NCBI RefSeq assembly: GCF_012328925.1
Contig: NZ_JAAXLS010000034.1
Location: 1 to 64,000, forward strand
Direction of reading: 5' to 3'
Source of the DNA: Amycolatopsis acididurans
GTDB lineage: Bacteria > Actinomycetota > Actinomycetes > Mycobacteriales > Pseudonocardiaceae
DNA: 64,000 nucleotides
The stretch's first letter is position 1, and each line of letters opens with the position of its first letter. Positions 8,707-16,856 of the stretch are shown here, piece after piece. Position numbers and translations under genes: made by a program. The notes under the pieces were generated by a model. The model searched no databases. It had not been told where the DNA came from and was given only the letters and a program-made list of their open reading frames with translations.

Positions 8707-9930
8707 ATGCACACCACTACTACATCGCCGGACGCGTTGCGTGTGGAAATGGTCGAGAGGATCCGGAAGGCGGGCCACGCGCAACGCGGCGAGGTCGAGC
8801 GGGTTTTGCGCGACACACCGCGGCACGAGTTCGTGCCGGACGCGGAACTAGCGGTTGCCTACGACCCGTGGCAGGCGGTGGTCACCCACCGGTTCGAGGA
8901 CGGCCGGTCATTGTCCTGCGCGTCGGCGCCGTGGCTGGTTGCCGCGATGCTCGACCAACTCGACGTCCAACCGGGCAACCGCATCCTGGAAATCGGCGCA
9001 GGCACTGGATACAACGCGTGCCTGCTCGCCCAGTTGACCGGCCGCGCGGACCTGGTGACCACGATCGACATCGACCCGGACGTCACCGCGAAAGCCTCCG
9101 GAGCGCTGGCTGCAACAGGCTACGGCGACGTGCACGTGATCACCGGCGACGGTGGGCTCGGCTACCCCGACCACGCCCCGTACGACCGCATGATCGCCAC
9201 CGTCTCACCGTGGGACATCCCCGCCGCATGGTGGCAGCAGCTTGCTCCTGGAGGACGCCTGGTCGCTCCATTGCGCTGGCGCGGGCAGGGCCGCAGCGTC
9301 GCCTTCACCTACACCGACGGCCGGCTGGTCTCCGACTCGCTGCACCTGTGCGGCTTCGTGTACTTGCAGGGCGTGGAGGACGAAGGCGAACTCAGCGGTC
9401 CGGTCACAGCGGATGAACTGGTTACGCTGCACTGGGACCGTGACCAAGCCGTGGAAATCGACGCGTTGCGCGGCGTGCTCGACCAGCCGCGTGTCACGGC
9501 CTGGTCCGGCATCACTATCGCCAGCAACGAGTCCCACGATGGGCTCTGGCTTCGGCTCACCGTCACCGACCCGCGTGTGTGCCGGATCAAGGTCCACGCC
9601 GACGTCCCGCCCGAGGTGTGCGACCCGATCGGAGGATGGTGGCGCATGGCCCTGGTCGACGGCGACACGCTCATCTACCTCACCGCCCGCCGTTTGGAAA
9701 CGGGCGATGACGTGTGCTGGGAGCTGGGCGCGATCGGCCACGGACCGGCCGCAGCAAAGCTCACCAATTATCTATGCGACGAGATCCGGCTGTGGGGGCC
9801 TGAGCGGAACCAGCGCACGCCGTCGCTAATCGTCCACCCGGCAGGCACCCCGGATAGCGAGCTCGCCGGCCCCGCCATCGAGAAGACCCACAGCAGGTTC
9901 GTCCTGACGTACGACGACGTGGCCTTGTGA
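8707..9930 (+). CDS. Second FxLD-system PIMT-like methyltransferase
   Basis: A 407-aa SAM-dependent methyltransferase related to protein-L-isoaspartate O-methyltransferase. ILEIGAGTGYNACLLAQ (near residue 95) is motif I, TTIDIDPD follows as the acidic motif, and the C-terminal half carries the FxLD-specific extension shared with the enzyme ending at 7441 (WSG..., LIYLT, GAIGHG..., FVLTYD). AAGGGA lies just upstream of ATG 8707. The 123-base gap before it may hold its own promoter. In characterised relatives such enzymes methylate a core Asp of the cyclised peptide, giving succinimide and isoAsp. Two divergent copies beside one precursor suggest two sites or two substrates. Confidence 0.88.
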   Translation: MHTTTTSPDALRVEMVERIRKAGHAQRGEVERVLRDTPRHEFVPDAELAVAYDPWQAVVTHRFEDGRSLSCASAPWLVAAMLDQLDVQPGNRILEIGAGTGYNACLLAQLTGRADLVTTIDIDPDVTAKASGALAATGYGDVHVITGDGGLGYPDHAPYDRMIATVSPWDIPAAWWQQLAPGGRLVAPLRWRGQGRSVAFTYTDGRLVSDSLHLCGFVYLQGVEDEGELSGPVTADELVTLHWDRDQAVEIDALRGVLDQPRVTAWSGITIASNESHDGLWLRLTVTDPRVCRIKVHADVPPEVCDPIGGWWRMALVDGDTLIYLTARRLETGDDVCWELGAIGHGPAAAKLTNYLCDEIRLWGPERNQRTPSLIVHPAGTPDSELAGPAIEKTHSRFVLTYDDVAL

Positions 9931-10022
9931 ATCCCAGCTCGCAGACAAGCTACGACGGGACATCGTGTGAGCTCGCGTCGCCTGTCGAACCCACTCCGCT
10001 CGTGTGATCTGGGACAACGCGC

Positions 10023-10499
10023 ATGACACCACCAACCAGCAATCACCTTGACGCGCTGCTCGCGAGGGCCCACGGCAGCGCGCTCGCCGACGCACTCACG
10101 GCCGCCGCCCGCGGCGGCGATCTCGAACCGGTGCTGACTTCTGCGGACGCCATCCTCGCGCAGGGCTACTACACCGGCACGCGAGGTGAGTTGATCGCGG
10201 GCATGTTGTATCGCCTCCAGCTGCACGACTACGACACCGGAACCTCCACTGCGGACTACTTCGGGCTCAGCAAACGCTTGGTGGAGAAGGAGATCTGTAC
10301 GGCTGCTGACATGAAGTCTGCGACGTGCGGCGGAATCCTCATGCGCGGACTGGCCCGCGGCTGGCTGGAGCCAGAATTCTACGACCAGCTTGCAATGGCT
10401 TCCCGCGGTCATCCGGACTGGGAGCGCGCGATGTCCATAATCGCTCGCGGCGATCCCGGCCCTTTCAGAAACAAGGGCGCTACACAGGCCCGGCAGTGA
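10023..10499 (+). CDS. Hypothetical protein downstream of the lanthipeptide genes
   Basis: A 158-aa soluble, probably helical protein of no recognised family. Notable segments are a GYYTGTRGELIAGMLYRLQLHDYD stretch in the middle and a charged C-terminus. The ATG at 10023 lacks a strong ribosome site. It is co-directional with the lanthipeptide genes, 92 bases after the second methyltransferase, and may be the last gene of that unit. Confidence 0.55.
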   Translation: MTPPTSNHLDALLARAHGSALADALTAAARGGDLEPVLTSADAILAQGYYTGTRGELIAGMLYRLQLHDYDTGTSTADYFGLSKRLVEKEICTAADMKSATCGGILMRGLARGWLEPEFYDQLAMASRGHPDWERAMSIIARGDPGPFRNKGATQARQ

Positions 10500-10634
10500 A
10501 GGTCCGGGGACGGCGGTGAGCCGAGGATGCGACCGCCAGCGGCCCTCGACGCCAGCATTGAACTCGGGCGTCGAACCGTGCTCCGTTGCAAGAAGCATCA
10601 CGCCGAAGGCTGTCTGCGCTGCGTCGACGTGACC

Positions 10635-12194
10635 CTACGGCTCGTCCGTATCGATGCCCTGCTCGCGGATGAAGGCGTCGACATCGCGCGTGTAACCCTC
10701 CCAGCCGTCGTATCGAAAGCCTGCGCGCTGGGCTTCTCGGTCGATCGTGTGCAGTGCCTCGGCGAGCTGGTGGTCGGCACCTGGGTAGAGAACCTTGCGC
10801 ATGTCGGGCTCAAGGAGCAAACGCTGTGCGGCGGGTTGCGTGCGTTGGGCGTAGAACCGCGCGAAGTTCGGAAAGGTGCCGCTCTTGTTGTTGCTGTCGG
10901 CCATAGTGACCAGCGCGGCGAGGAAGTCGAACTGTGTCAGGCTGGTGAGGATCTTTTCGTCCTCGGGCTCGACGTCGGGCCGCAGCCACTCCAAGCGCCG
11001 GACGACGTTGCGGGCGCGACTCAGCAGAGAGTCGAGAACTTCGTGGTCGCCGTCGCGAGTCGTGAGCAGTTCGGCACGGCTGGCCATGGTCATCGCATGC
11101 CGAAGCCACGTTGTGTACATCTCGTGCATGTCGGCGTGCCGTCGGGCCACCAGGTCCCGTACCGCGCGCCAGTTTCTACGCCGGACAGCCAACGCGCCGA
11201 GAGCCAGCACCCGCTCGATGATCGCCAGCCACAACACCGCGGAGTGGCGCGGCGGAGCGTTGACGATAGGGGCCTCATTTTCGAATCCGACGCCGTAGAT
11301 CGACACCAGCGTGTCAATGACCTGCTCAAACCACTCCCTGCGCCCCAGCTCCAGGAAGGTCGCGGCCAGGCAGGTGAGGCGGTCGAGCAGCCCAGAGGCG
11401 CTCTCCTCGTCGCCCGACCTGAACAGGGCGCGCAGGTCCGGCACCGCTCGGCTCAGCAGCCGGCGGAGGGGGATGTCGTCGTTGGCGCGCAGGAGTTCGA
11501 TGGCGGCCTCGACCAGCACCTCGGGTTCGAGAGCGAGGTTGAACTCGACGGCCGGGCCTTGAGCAACGTGCTGTCCGGCGGCGCCGGCCCGGAGCTCGTC
11601 GGCGAGTCGTCGGTAGGTCTCGGCGCGCTCGGCCTCCCACCGGTCTCGCTCGCGTTCGACTCGCTGGCGAATAACCTGTTCCAGGCCCTGGTGGTTGAGT
11701 CTCACGCTCTGCGTTCCGTCGCGGTAGAACACCTCTCCTTCGCGGAACACGACTTTCGACGCCTTGCCGGGCTGGTCGTACTGGCCGTCTGCTCGGAAGA
11801 ACGCGCAGCCCGCCGGGTTTGGCGGAACGTGCACGAGCACGACTTGGTGACCGTCGACGCCGTGGGCCTGGGAGTAGATCTCCAGGGTGTCCGGCAGCCA
11901 CTTCAGCAGCCTGGGACGCAGGCGTGCTTCGTCGAAGAGTTTCGCCTGCTCGACGGTCAGCTTGCCCGTTGGCTTGCCTTGCCCGTCGACACCGATGACG
12001 AGGAAACCGCCGCGCACCGACATAGCGCCAACGTCCTTGGCGAGTTCGACCTGCTCCCGCTTCTCGCCCAGGTCGCAGCCCGACTTGAAGTCGAGTGTCG
12101 GGTACTCCGTCTCCAGCGCGAGCAGCTCCCGCAGCTTCTCGCGGTTGACGACGGGCTCGACCACGACCGGCTCATGGGGTTGCGGCTGCGTCAT
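10635..12194 (-). CDS. AlbA_2 / Schlafen-type putative nucleic-acid-binding protein
   Basis: About 519 aa. After a short lead the protein has E-x-x-x-x-DFK (EYPTLDFKSG), then GGFLVIGVDGQGKPTG and VVLVHVPPNPAGCAFFR, the pattern of the AlbA_2 domain (also called Schlafen AlbA_2). This domain occurs in prokaryotic regulators and in several anti-phage proteins. The rest, about 330 residues, is helical and rich in Arg/Glu without a family I can name. ATG at 12194 is preferred; an upstream ATG at 12287 would add 31 residues with no ribosome site. It is divergent from the HEPN gene at 12329, so the roughly 135-base gap probably holds two promoters. The DNA- or RNA-binding or processing role is inferred from the fold. 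Confidence 0.72.
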   Translation of the reverse strand: MTQPQPHEPVVVEPVVNREKLRELLALETEYPTLDFKSGCDLGEKREQVELAKDVGAMSVRGGFLVIGVDGQGKPTGKLTVEQAKLFDEARLRPRLLKWLPDTLEIYSQAHGVDGHQVVLVHVPPNPAGCAFFRADGQYDQPGKASKVVFREGEVFYRDGTQSVRLNHQGLEQVIRQRVERERDRWEAERAETYRRLADELRAGAAGQHVAQGPAVEFNLALEPEVLVEAAIELLRANDDIPLRRLLSRAVPDLRALFRSGDEESASGLLDRLTCLAATFLELGRREWFEQVIDTLVSIYGVGFENEAPIVNAPPRHSAVLWLAIIERVLALGALAVRRRNWRAVRDLVARRHADMHEMYTTWLRHAMTMASRAELLTTRDGDHEVLDSLLSRARNVVRRLEWLRPDVEPEDEKILTSLTQFDFLAALVTMADSNNKSGTFPNFARFYAQRTQPAAQRLLLEPDMRKVLYPGADHQLAEALHTIDREAQRAGFRYDGWEGYTRDVDAFIREQGIDTDEP

Positions 12195-12328
12195 CCGCGG
12201 AGGATACGGCGTCGAACACCGTCCCAGGCGGGAGACATTCGGCGTGTCATCCGCAATTGACTTGGGGCGCAGGTCCGTTCGTGGCATTCTGACCGGCTCG
12301 CGTCTGACCGGTCCTCGGCGGGCAGGAC

Positions 12329-13740
12329 GTGACGGTTGGGATCAGGTTGATGCTGTCAAGTCAGAGGCCGGCGGTTCGAGCGGCTGTGGTCTCATTGCTT
12401 GTGGCTGCGCTCGGCGACCTCGCGGAACACGACGGTGCCCCGAAGATCGACAAGATGCCGGATCTCCGGAACTGGTGGCGCTACGGTCAAGAGTCTTTTG
12501 TCGCCTTGCGGCCCATTGCCTGGTACATGCCTGAGCGCGTCACCAAGGTCAACTGGTTGGACACGTTCGCCGAGATGGTCGCTGTCCGCGACGCGATCGA
12601 CGCTGACCCGATCTTGAGTGCCCGCGTCGACACGATGGTCGGGGTTGAGTTCTCGCTCCAACAGCGCAGACTCGACTGGTTACTGATTGAGCATCTGCTC
12701 GAACCGATGATCGTCACCACTCGTACCTACGAGTTCGACGAGGCGGCATTCGAGCTGCACTACAACCGGCTCGAAGCCGGCCTGCTGGCCGACACCGTTC
12801 GACTCGTCGAGTTCATCCCGCTCAACGGCTTTGTGTCGAGCATGACCGAAATCGCCCTGCCCGGCGGCGTGGTCATGCGTCCGATGACCGACCGGCAGAT
12901 GAGCCGGGCCATCCAGGTGCTGGCAGCGCCGGCCGAGTTCAGTGGCGGCCCCAACAGCGTGCAGGTCTCGCGCTTCCACCAGTGGGCCGTGACCAGGGAG
13001 CAGAGCTATCCGGTTCGGTCGTACAAGCAGGGGATGCCCGAACAGCCGCAGCCCCCTGCTTTTCCCAGGCTGGAGGAGCCTGTTCAGAGACTTGTTACTG
13101 CGCTGCGTGTGGTGTGCGGAGGATCGGTGGTAGCCACGCGTCCGATCCACCTGCAGCATGACGACAACTTGCCTCGGGACATCGAGGGCAGCGCTGTTCT
13201 CCCTGCTGTCGGCCTCGCCGATGTCAACCGGCCGACCTTGCTCCTGACCGAGGAGCACGTCGACGATGTGCGGAGGGTGTACGAGGCGCTCGCGGCCCCC
13301 GCGGTCGCGCGGGATCGCTCGTTGCAGGTCGCCCTCCGGCGGTTCGTCTTCGCCGGCTCGAAGTCCCTGCCCGAGGATCGACTCATCGACCTCAACATCT
13401 GCTCCGAGGCTCTGTTCATCAAGCGCCGCAAGATCAAAGGAGGGCAGAAGGGGACACCGCGGCGGATGCGGCCGGACAGCTGCTGGCTGCTGACCCGGTG
13501 CTCGGAGTCGAGCGAACGGAGATCGGGAGGTTCTTCAAGGAGGCGTACCGGTTGCGGAATGCGGAGATCCACGGTGATCACCCTGTCCAGAGGACGATGA
13601 CGCTCCTCGGCGGAGCAAAGACCGACGACCTCGCTCGCTTCATTGAGGACCTTGCTCGCCTCCTGGGGCGTGCGATTCAGCTGGTGCTCGCCGAGCTCAC
13701 ACGGCCACAGCATGAAGGTCATGCTCCTCGGCCGGCCTGA
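12329..13740 (+). pseudogene. ApeA-type HEPN protein gene with apparent frameshift
   Basis: Two overlapping frames make one protein. The first (from GTG 12329) reads through to SLQVALRRFVFAG...LIDLNICSEALFIKRRK, typical of the start of an ApeA-like HEPN domain. Near 13450 the frame must move by -1 at an AAGGGGAC tract to continue as GDTAADAAGQLLAADPVLG and FFKEAYRLRNAEIHGD. RNAEIH is the RNxxxH catalytic motif of HEPN ribonucleases. The first frame otherwise ends in unrelated sequence at 13600. The intact protein would be about 470 aa. HEPN RNases of this type act in abortive anti-phage defence. The shift could be a real mutation, a G-run sequencing error or, less likely, programmed slippage. 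Confidence 0.75.
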
Positions 13741-13957
13741 CGCTGGCCTTCAACGTCCACGCCGGGCGCCGACGCCAGCGTCCAAAGTCCAAGTCGACCC
13801 GGACTCGAACACGGGGCCTTGAGCAAACGGTGCGTGGGCCAGGACCGACCCGACCTCATTTACGAGTTCCGTTGGGACGGACCCAGGCTGGCTTCACCCT
13901 GCCGAGGCGCTGACTGGATGAAACAGCGGGCAGCTGCGGAACGACGTCTTCAGTGCG

Positions 13958-14020
13958 GCGTGCCTGACCCCTTGGGGCACGCCTGCGACCCCGGCCTCGG
14001 CCCCTGTTCGCCGGGGTCGC
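13958..14020. terminator. Two hairpins between convergent HEPN genes
   Basis: A 7-bp stem (13958-13964 with 13976-13982) and an 11-bp perfect stem (13985-13995 with 14010-14020) lie between the convergent HEPN genes. They probably act as a bidirectional terminator. The rest of the roughly 308-base gap (13741-14048) holds nothing I can identify. Confidence 0.5.
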
Positions 14021-14419
14021 GCTGCGCCCCGGTCGCGGCGACGCGGCCTCAGTAGTACTGGCGGACTTGCTTGCTCAGGAAGAGAAAGCGCCGCGACATG
14101 GTCATCAGGTGGTGATAGACCGCGTGCGGCGCCTTGGCCTCGACGAGCAGGTTGAGGACGAACAGCCAATAGGCGCTTTCGGACATCTCGTACAGTTCGG
14201 CGGCGCTTTGGTGCAGTGGTACGGGGTCGCCGTGTCCGATGTTGTTGCGGAGCTCCTTCACGCGCTTGCACCAGCGTTCGATGGCATCTCCCTGTCCCAC
14301 CAGCGCCTCGAACGGCTGCGCCACGTTGTCAGCGAGCCGCAGAAGTCGCTTCTCACGTGCTCCGACGTCTGCGGACACGTCTTCCAAGTAGACTGGTGGA
14401 GGATTCGGAGGGTCGTTAC

Positions 14420-14704
14420 GTGGCAAGGAAACCGAAGAGGTACTCGCCAGAATTGAGGGCCGAGGTAGTCAAGGCGGTCCTCGAGGGCGGGCTGAGCTAT
14501 ACCGAGGCGGCGCGCGATTTTGATCTGGTCCCGCAGACTGTGCATAACTGGGTCGCTGCCGAAAAGAAGAAGAGGGACGAGGGGCAATCCGCCGGTGCGC
14601 GCGGCCAGGTGGTGGACGACTTGGAACGGCGTATCCGTGAGCTGGAACAAGAGAACGCGTTCCTGAAAAAAGCGGCGGCCTTCTTCGCGAAAGAACAACG
14701 GTAG
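14420..14704 (+). CDS. IS3-family transposase OrfA
   Basis: A 94-aa protein with an N-terminal helix-turn-helix (SPELRAEVVKAVLEGGLSY and TEAARDFDLVPQTVHNWVA) and a leucine-zipper-like helix (DDLERRIRELEQENAFLKKA). It binds the IS ends and regulates transposition. GTG at 14420 gives the standard MARKPKRYSPE-type start. Near its end CTG-AAA-AAA-GCG (14662-14673) contains an A6G run where ribosomes could slip -1 to make the OrfAB transposase. Confidence 0.88.
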   Translation: MARKPKRYSPELRAEVVKAVLEGGLSYTEAARDFDLVPQTVHNWVAAEKKKRDEGQSAGARGQVVDDLERRIRELEQENAFLKKAAAFFAKEQR

Positions 14705-14748
14705 CGGAGCGATACGCGTGTATCGCGGCGGAGAAGGCCCATTTCGAT

Positions 14749-15582
14749 GTGGCACTGATGTGCCGATTGCTCGGCGTATCGCGTTCGGGCTTCTACGACT
14801 GGGATCGTCGCGCCGTGTCGAAACAGGCGCGACGTCGGGAATGGTTGACTGAGCAGGTTCGCGCGGTGTTCGCCAGCTCGCAACGTACCTATGGCTATCG
14901 AAGGGTGCACGCGGAATTGCTGCGGCGCGGTGTGCGGGTGGACGACGAGTTGGTCCGGCGGCTCATGCGCACCGCAGGGCTCATGCCGGTGCAGGTCAAG
15001 CCTCGCCGCGGCCTCACGGTGGCCGATCGGGTCACCGGCCCGATCCCGGACCTGGTCCGACGCGACTTCACGGCGCCGGCGCCCGGTGCGAAGCTGGTCG
15101 GCGACATAACGCAAGTCAACACCGGTGAAGGACCATTGTTCCTGGCCACAGTGATCGATTGCTACTCCAAAAGCGTTCTTGGATGGTCCGTGGAGGACAA
15201 GTACAATGCCGGACTGGTCTGTGCGGCGATGACGATGGCAGCAGGCCGCATTCAGTTGCCCCAGGGCGCCATATTTCACTCCGACCGCGGCAGTCAGTAC
15301 ACGTCCTACGATTTCGCGCGGCTACTACGGGAGGAGGGTGTCCGGCAATCAGTCGGACGGACCGGAATCTGTTTCGATAATTCCATGGCTGAGTCGTTCT
15401 TCGGGAAGTTCAAAACCGAGTGGGTCCACCATCGATCTTTCTCGACCCGCGAAGAAGCTCGACGGGAGATCATCAAGTTCATCGAGGGTTTCTATAATCC
15501 GCGTCGATTGCACTCAGGACTGGGATACCGGACACCGTTCGAGGTGCTCAACGAATGGTTTACCGATCAGCAAGCAGCATGA
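14749..15582 (+). CDS. IS3-family transposase OrfB (rve integrase)
   Basis: Retroviral-type DDE integrase domain, 277 aa from the internal ATG. The catalytic residues are visible: Asp119 in VGDITQV, Asp179 in FHSDRGSQY and Glu215 in NSMAESFFG, with the D-35-E spacing of this superfamily. The frame is open upstream of the ATG through LLRERTTVAERYACIAAEKAHFDVAL, so the active protein is most likely the OrfAB fusion made by -1 slippage near 14665-14671. It appears intact. Confidence 0.9.
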   Translation: MALMCRLLGVSRSGFYDWDRRAVSKQARRREWLTEQVRAVFASSQRTYGYRRVHAELLRRGVRVDDELVRRLMRTAGLMPVQVKPRRGLTVADRVTGPIPDLVRRDFTAPAPGAKLVGDITQVNTGEGPLFLATVIDCYSKSVLGWSVEDKYNAGLVCAAMTMAAGRIQLPQGAIFHSDRGSQYTSYDFARLLREEGVRQSVGRTGICFDNSMAESFFGKFKTEWVHHRSFSTREEARREIIKFIEGFYNPRRLHSGLGYRTPFEVLNEWFTDQQAA

Positions 15583-16856
15583 TACAGTCCGCTTTAGTCG
15601 AGTCCGAAATCTTCGGAGCACGCCACTTCACCAGGATGTACCCGTCCTGGTGTTGCTGTTTGTCGAGCCCTTCCAGCGCCGCCACACGTGTGAAGAAAGA
15701 GTCTTGCACCGTCGGGGCCGTGTCGTAGCGTGGACGCAGAACTTGCCGCACCAGCGCACGATGGTCTCGAATCACGCCGAGGAAGCGCCGAAGGCCGTCA
15801 ACGCCGCCTAGCTGGGCGTAGGTAAACGCCATGCGGTCGTCGGTCAGCTGCTTGCGGTGCGGATCCGCCTGCACTCGCCACTGCTCATGCACGTCGACGA
15901 GCTGACGAGTCGAGCCGTCTGGCTTGGTCAGGGCAGGATGGCTGTAGTGGACGTCGTCGAACGCCACGACCCGGTCCGCGGCGATGGTGACCGCTGCCAA
16001 CAGGTCGAAGGCGTGCTCTAAGGCGGAGTCGAGCTCGACCGGCGCATCGAACTCGAACCGGGGTGTGGCGGTCTGCCGCAGTTCGGTACGGCCCACGTCG
16101 ACGGTGAAGCTCAGCCGGTGAATCAGGTTGAGTCGGGCACCCGCGTCCAAGGGGATGACTTCGGTCTGCTGGTCGGCGATCGGGATGCTGTCGGCGAGCG
16201 CTTCTGGGGCCGGGACCATCTTGGGTGCGCCGTCGAGCAGCCAGAGCACCAGGTCGCTGATGCGGGTGACAAGCCGGTCCAGGTCCACCGGCTCGCCGTG
16301 CCCGTAGTACGCGTTGACCAGCAGCTTGCCCACGGCGAAGCGCTGGCGACGGCCGAACGGGTTCTCGAAAGTGCGTCGACAGTCATCGAGGGTCAGGCCA
16401 CCATGAGCGGTCTCGCCCACTATGCGCTGGTAGTTCGGTGTCGGACGCTGATTGATGCGATCGGAGATGTCCGCGAAGCTGCCGATCAGCGACAACGTAC
16501 CTCCCGCTGTCGGGGAGAAAGTGACAACTCCGCTGATCTTGTTGTCCGGGTTGTCTGGCAACCAGAACTCGCCGTCGAACTGCACTTCGCCTGCCATCGC
16601 TTCCCTCATCGGACTCTGTGTTGAGTCGAACCGGCCAGCGTAGACCGGCCCTCCGCGCCGACCAAGCGAGTTCCGCATCAATCAGGTCGGCGTGATCCCG
16701 AGGCGTGCGGAACCCGACGATGCCCCTCCACAGCCTCGTGTCGCACCGAGCCCGAACGTCCGCCCCACGGTAAACAGGTGAGAGCCGGCTGCCGCCTCAC
16801 ACGGCGGAACGAGGCTTGTGTCGGCCAGTGTGAGGTGCTGAAGGGGGAGGGCTGCA

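Larger units (their letters stand above)
14391..15589 (+). mobile_element. IS3-family insertion sequence
   Basis: About 1.2 kb, with orfA and orfB in the -1 frame relation typical of IS3. Short matching ends are visible: GACTG at 14391-14395 and CAGTC at 15585-15589, within imperfect terminal repeats. I could not identify a clear target duplication, so the exact ends may be off by several bases. It sits inside the ApeA-type gene, on the opposite strand. Confidence 0.85.
14049..16597 (-). pseudogene. apeA: apeA-type HEPN gene interrupted by an IS3-family element
   Basis: The N-terminal part (about 16597 down to 15592) encodes FDGEFWLPDNPDNKISG and TLSLIGSF, the hallmark start of the ApeA N-terminal domain, and continues about 335 residues. 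It then runs into the insertion sequence and stops there. The C-terminal part (about 14388 down to 14049) resumes with YLEDVSADV and holds ELRNNIGHGD, an RNxxxH HEPN catalytic motif, ending in SKQVRQYY. Without the insertion the protein would be roughly 450-480 aa, a plausible ApeA length. Start 16597 (MAGEVQ) has GAGGGA upstream; 16609 is an alternative. ApeA is an anti-phage HEPN ribonuclease; this copy is almost certainly dead. Confidence 0.82.

Noticed and set aside
10527..12260. 577-codon rightward open frame
   Set aside because: Antisense of the AlbA_2 gene, which has recognisable domains on the other strand.
13798..13816. tRNA T-loop-like GTTCGAGTCC on the minus strand
   Set aside because: No cloverleaf: the flanking bases do not make a 5-bp T-stem and no anticodon arm is found.
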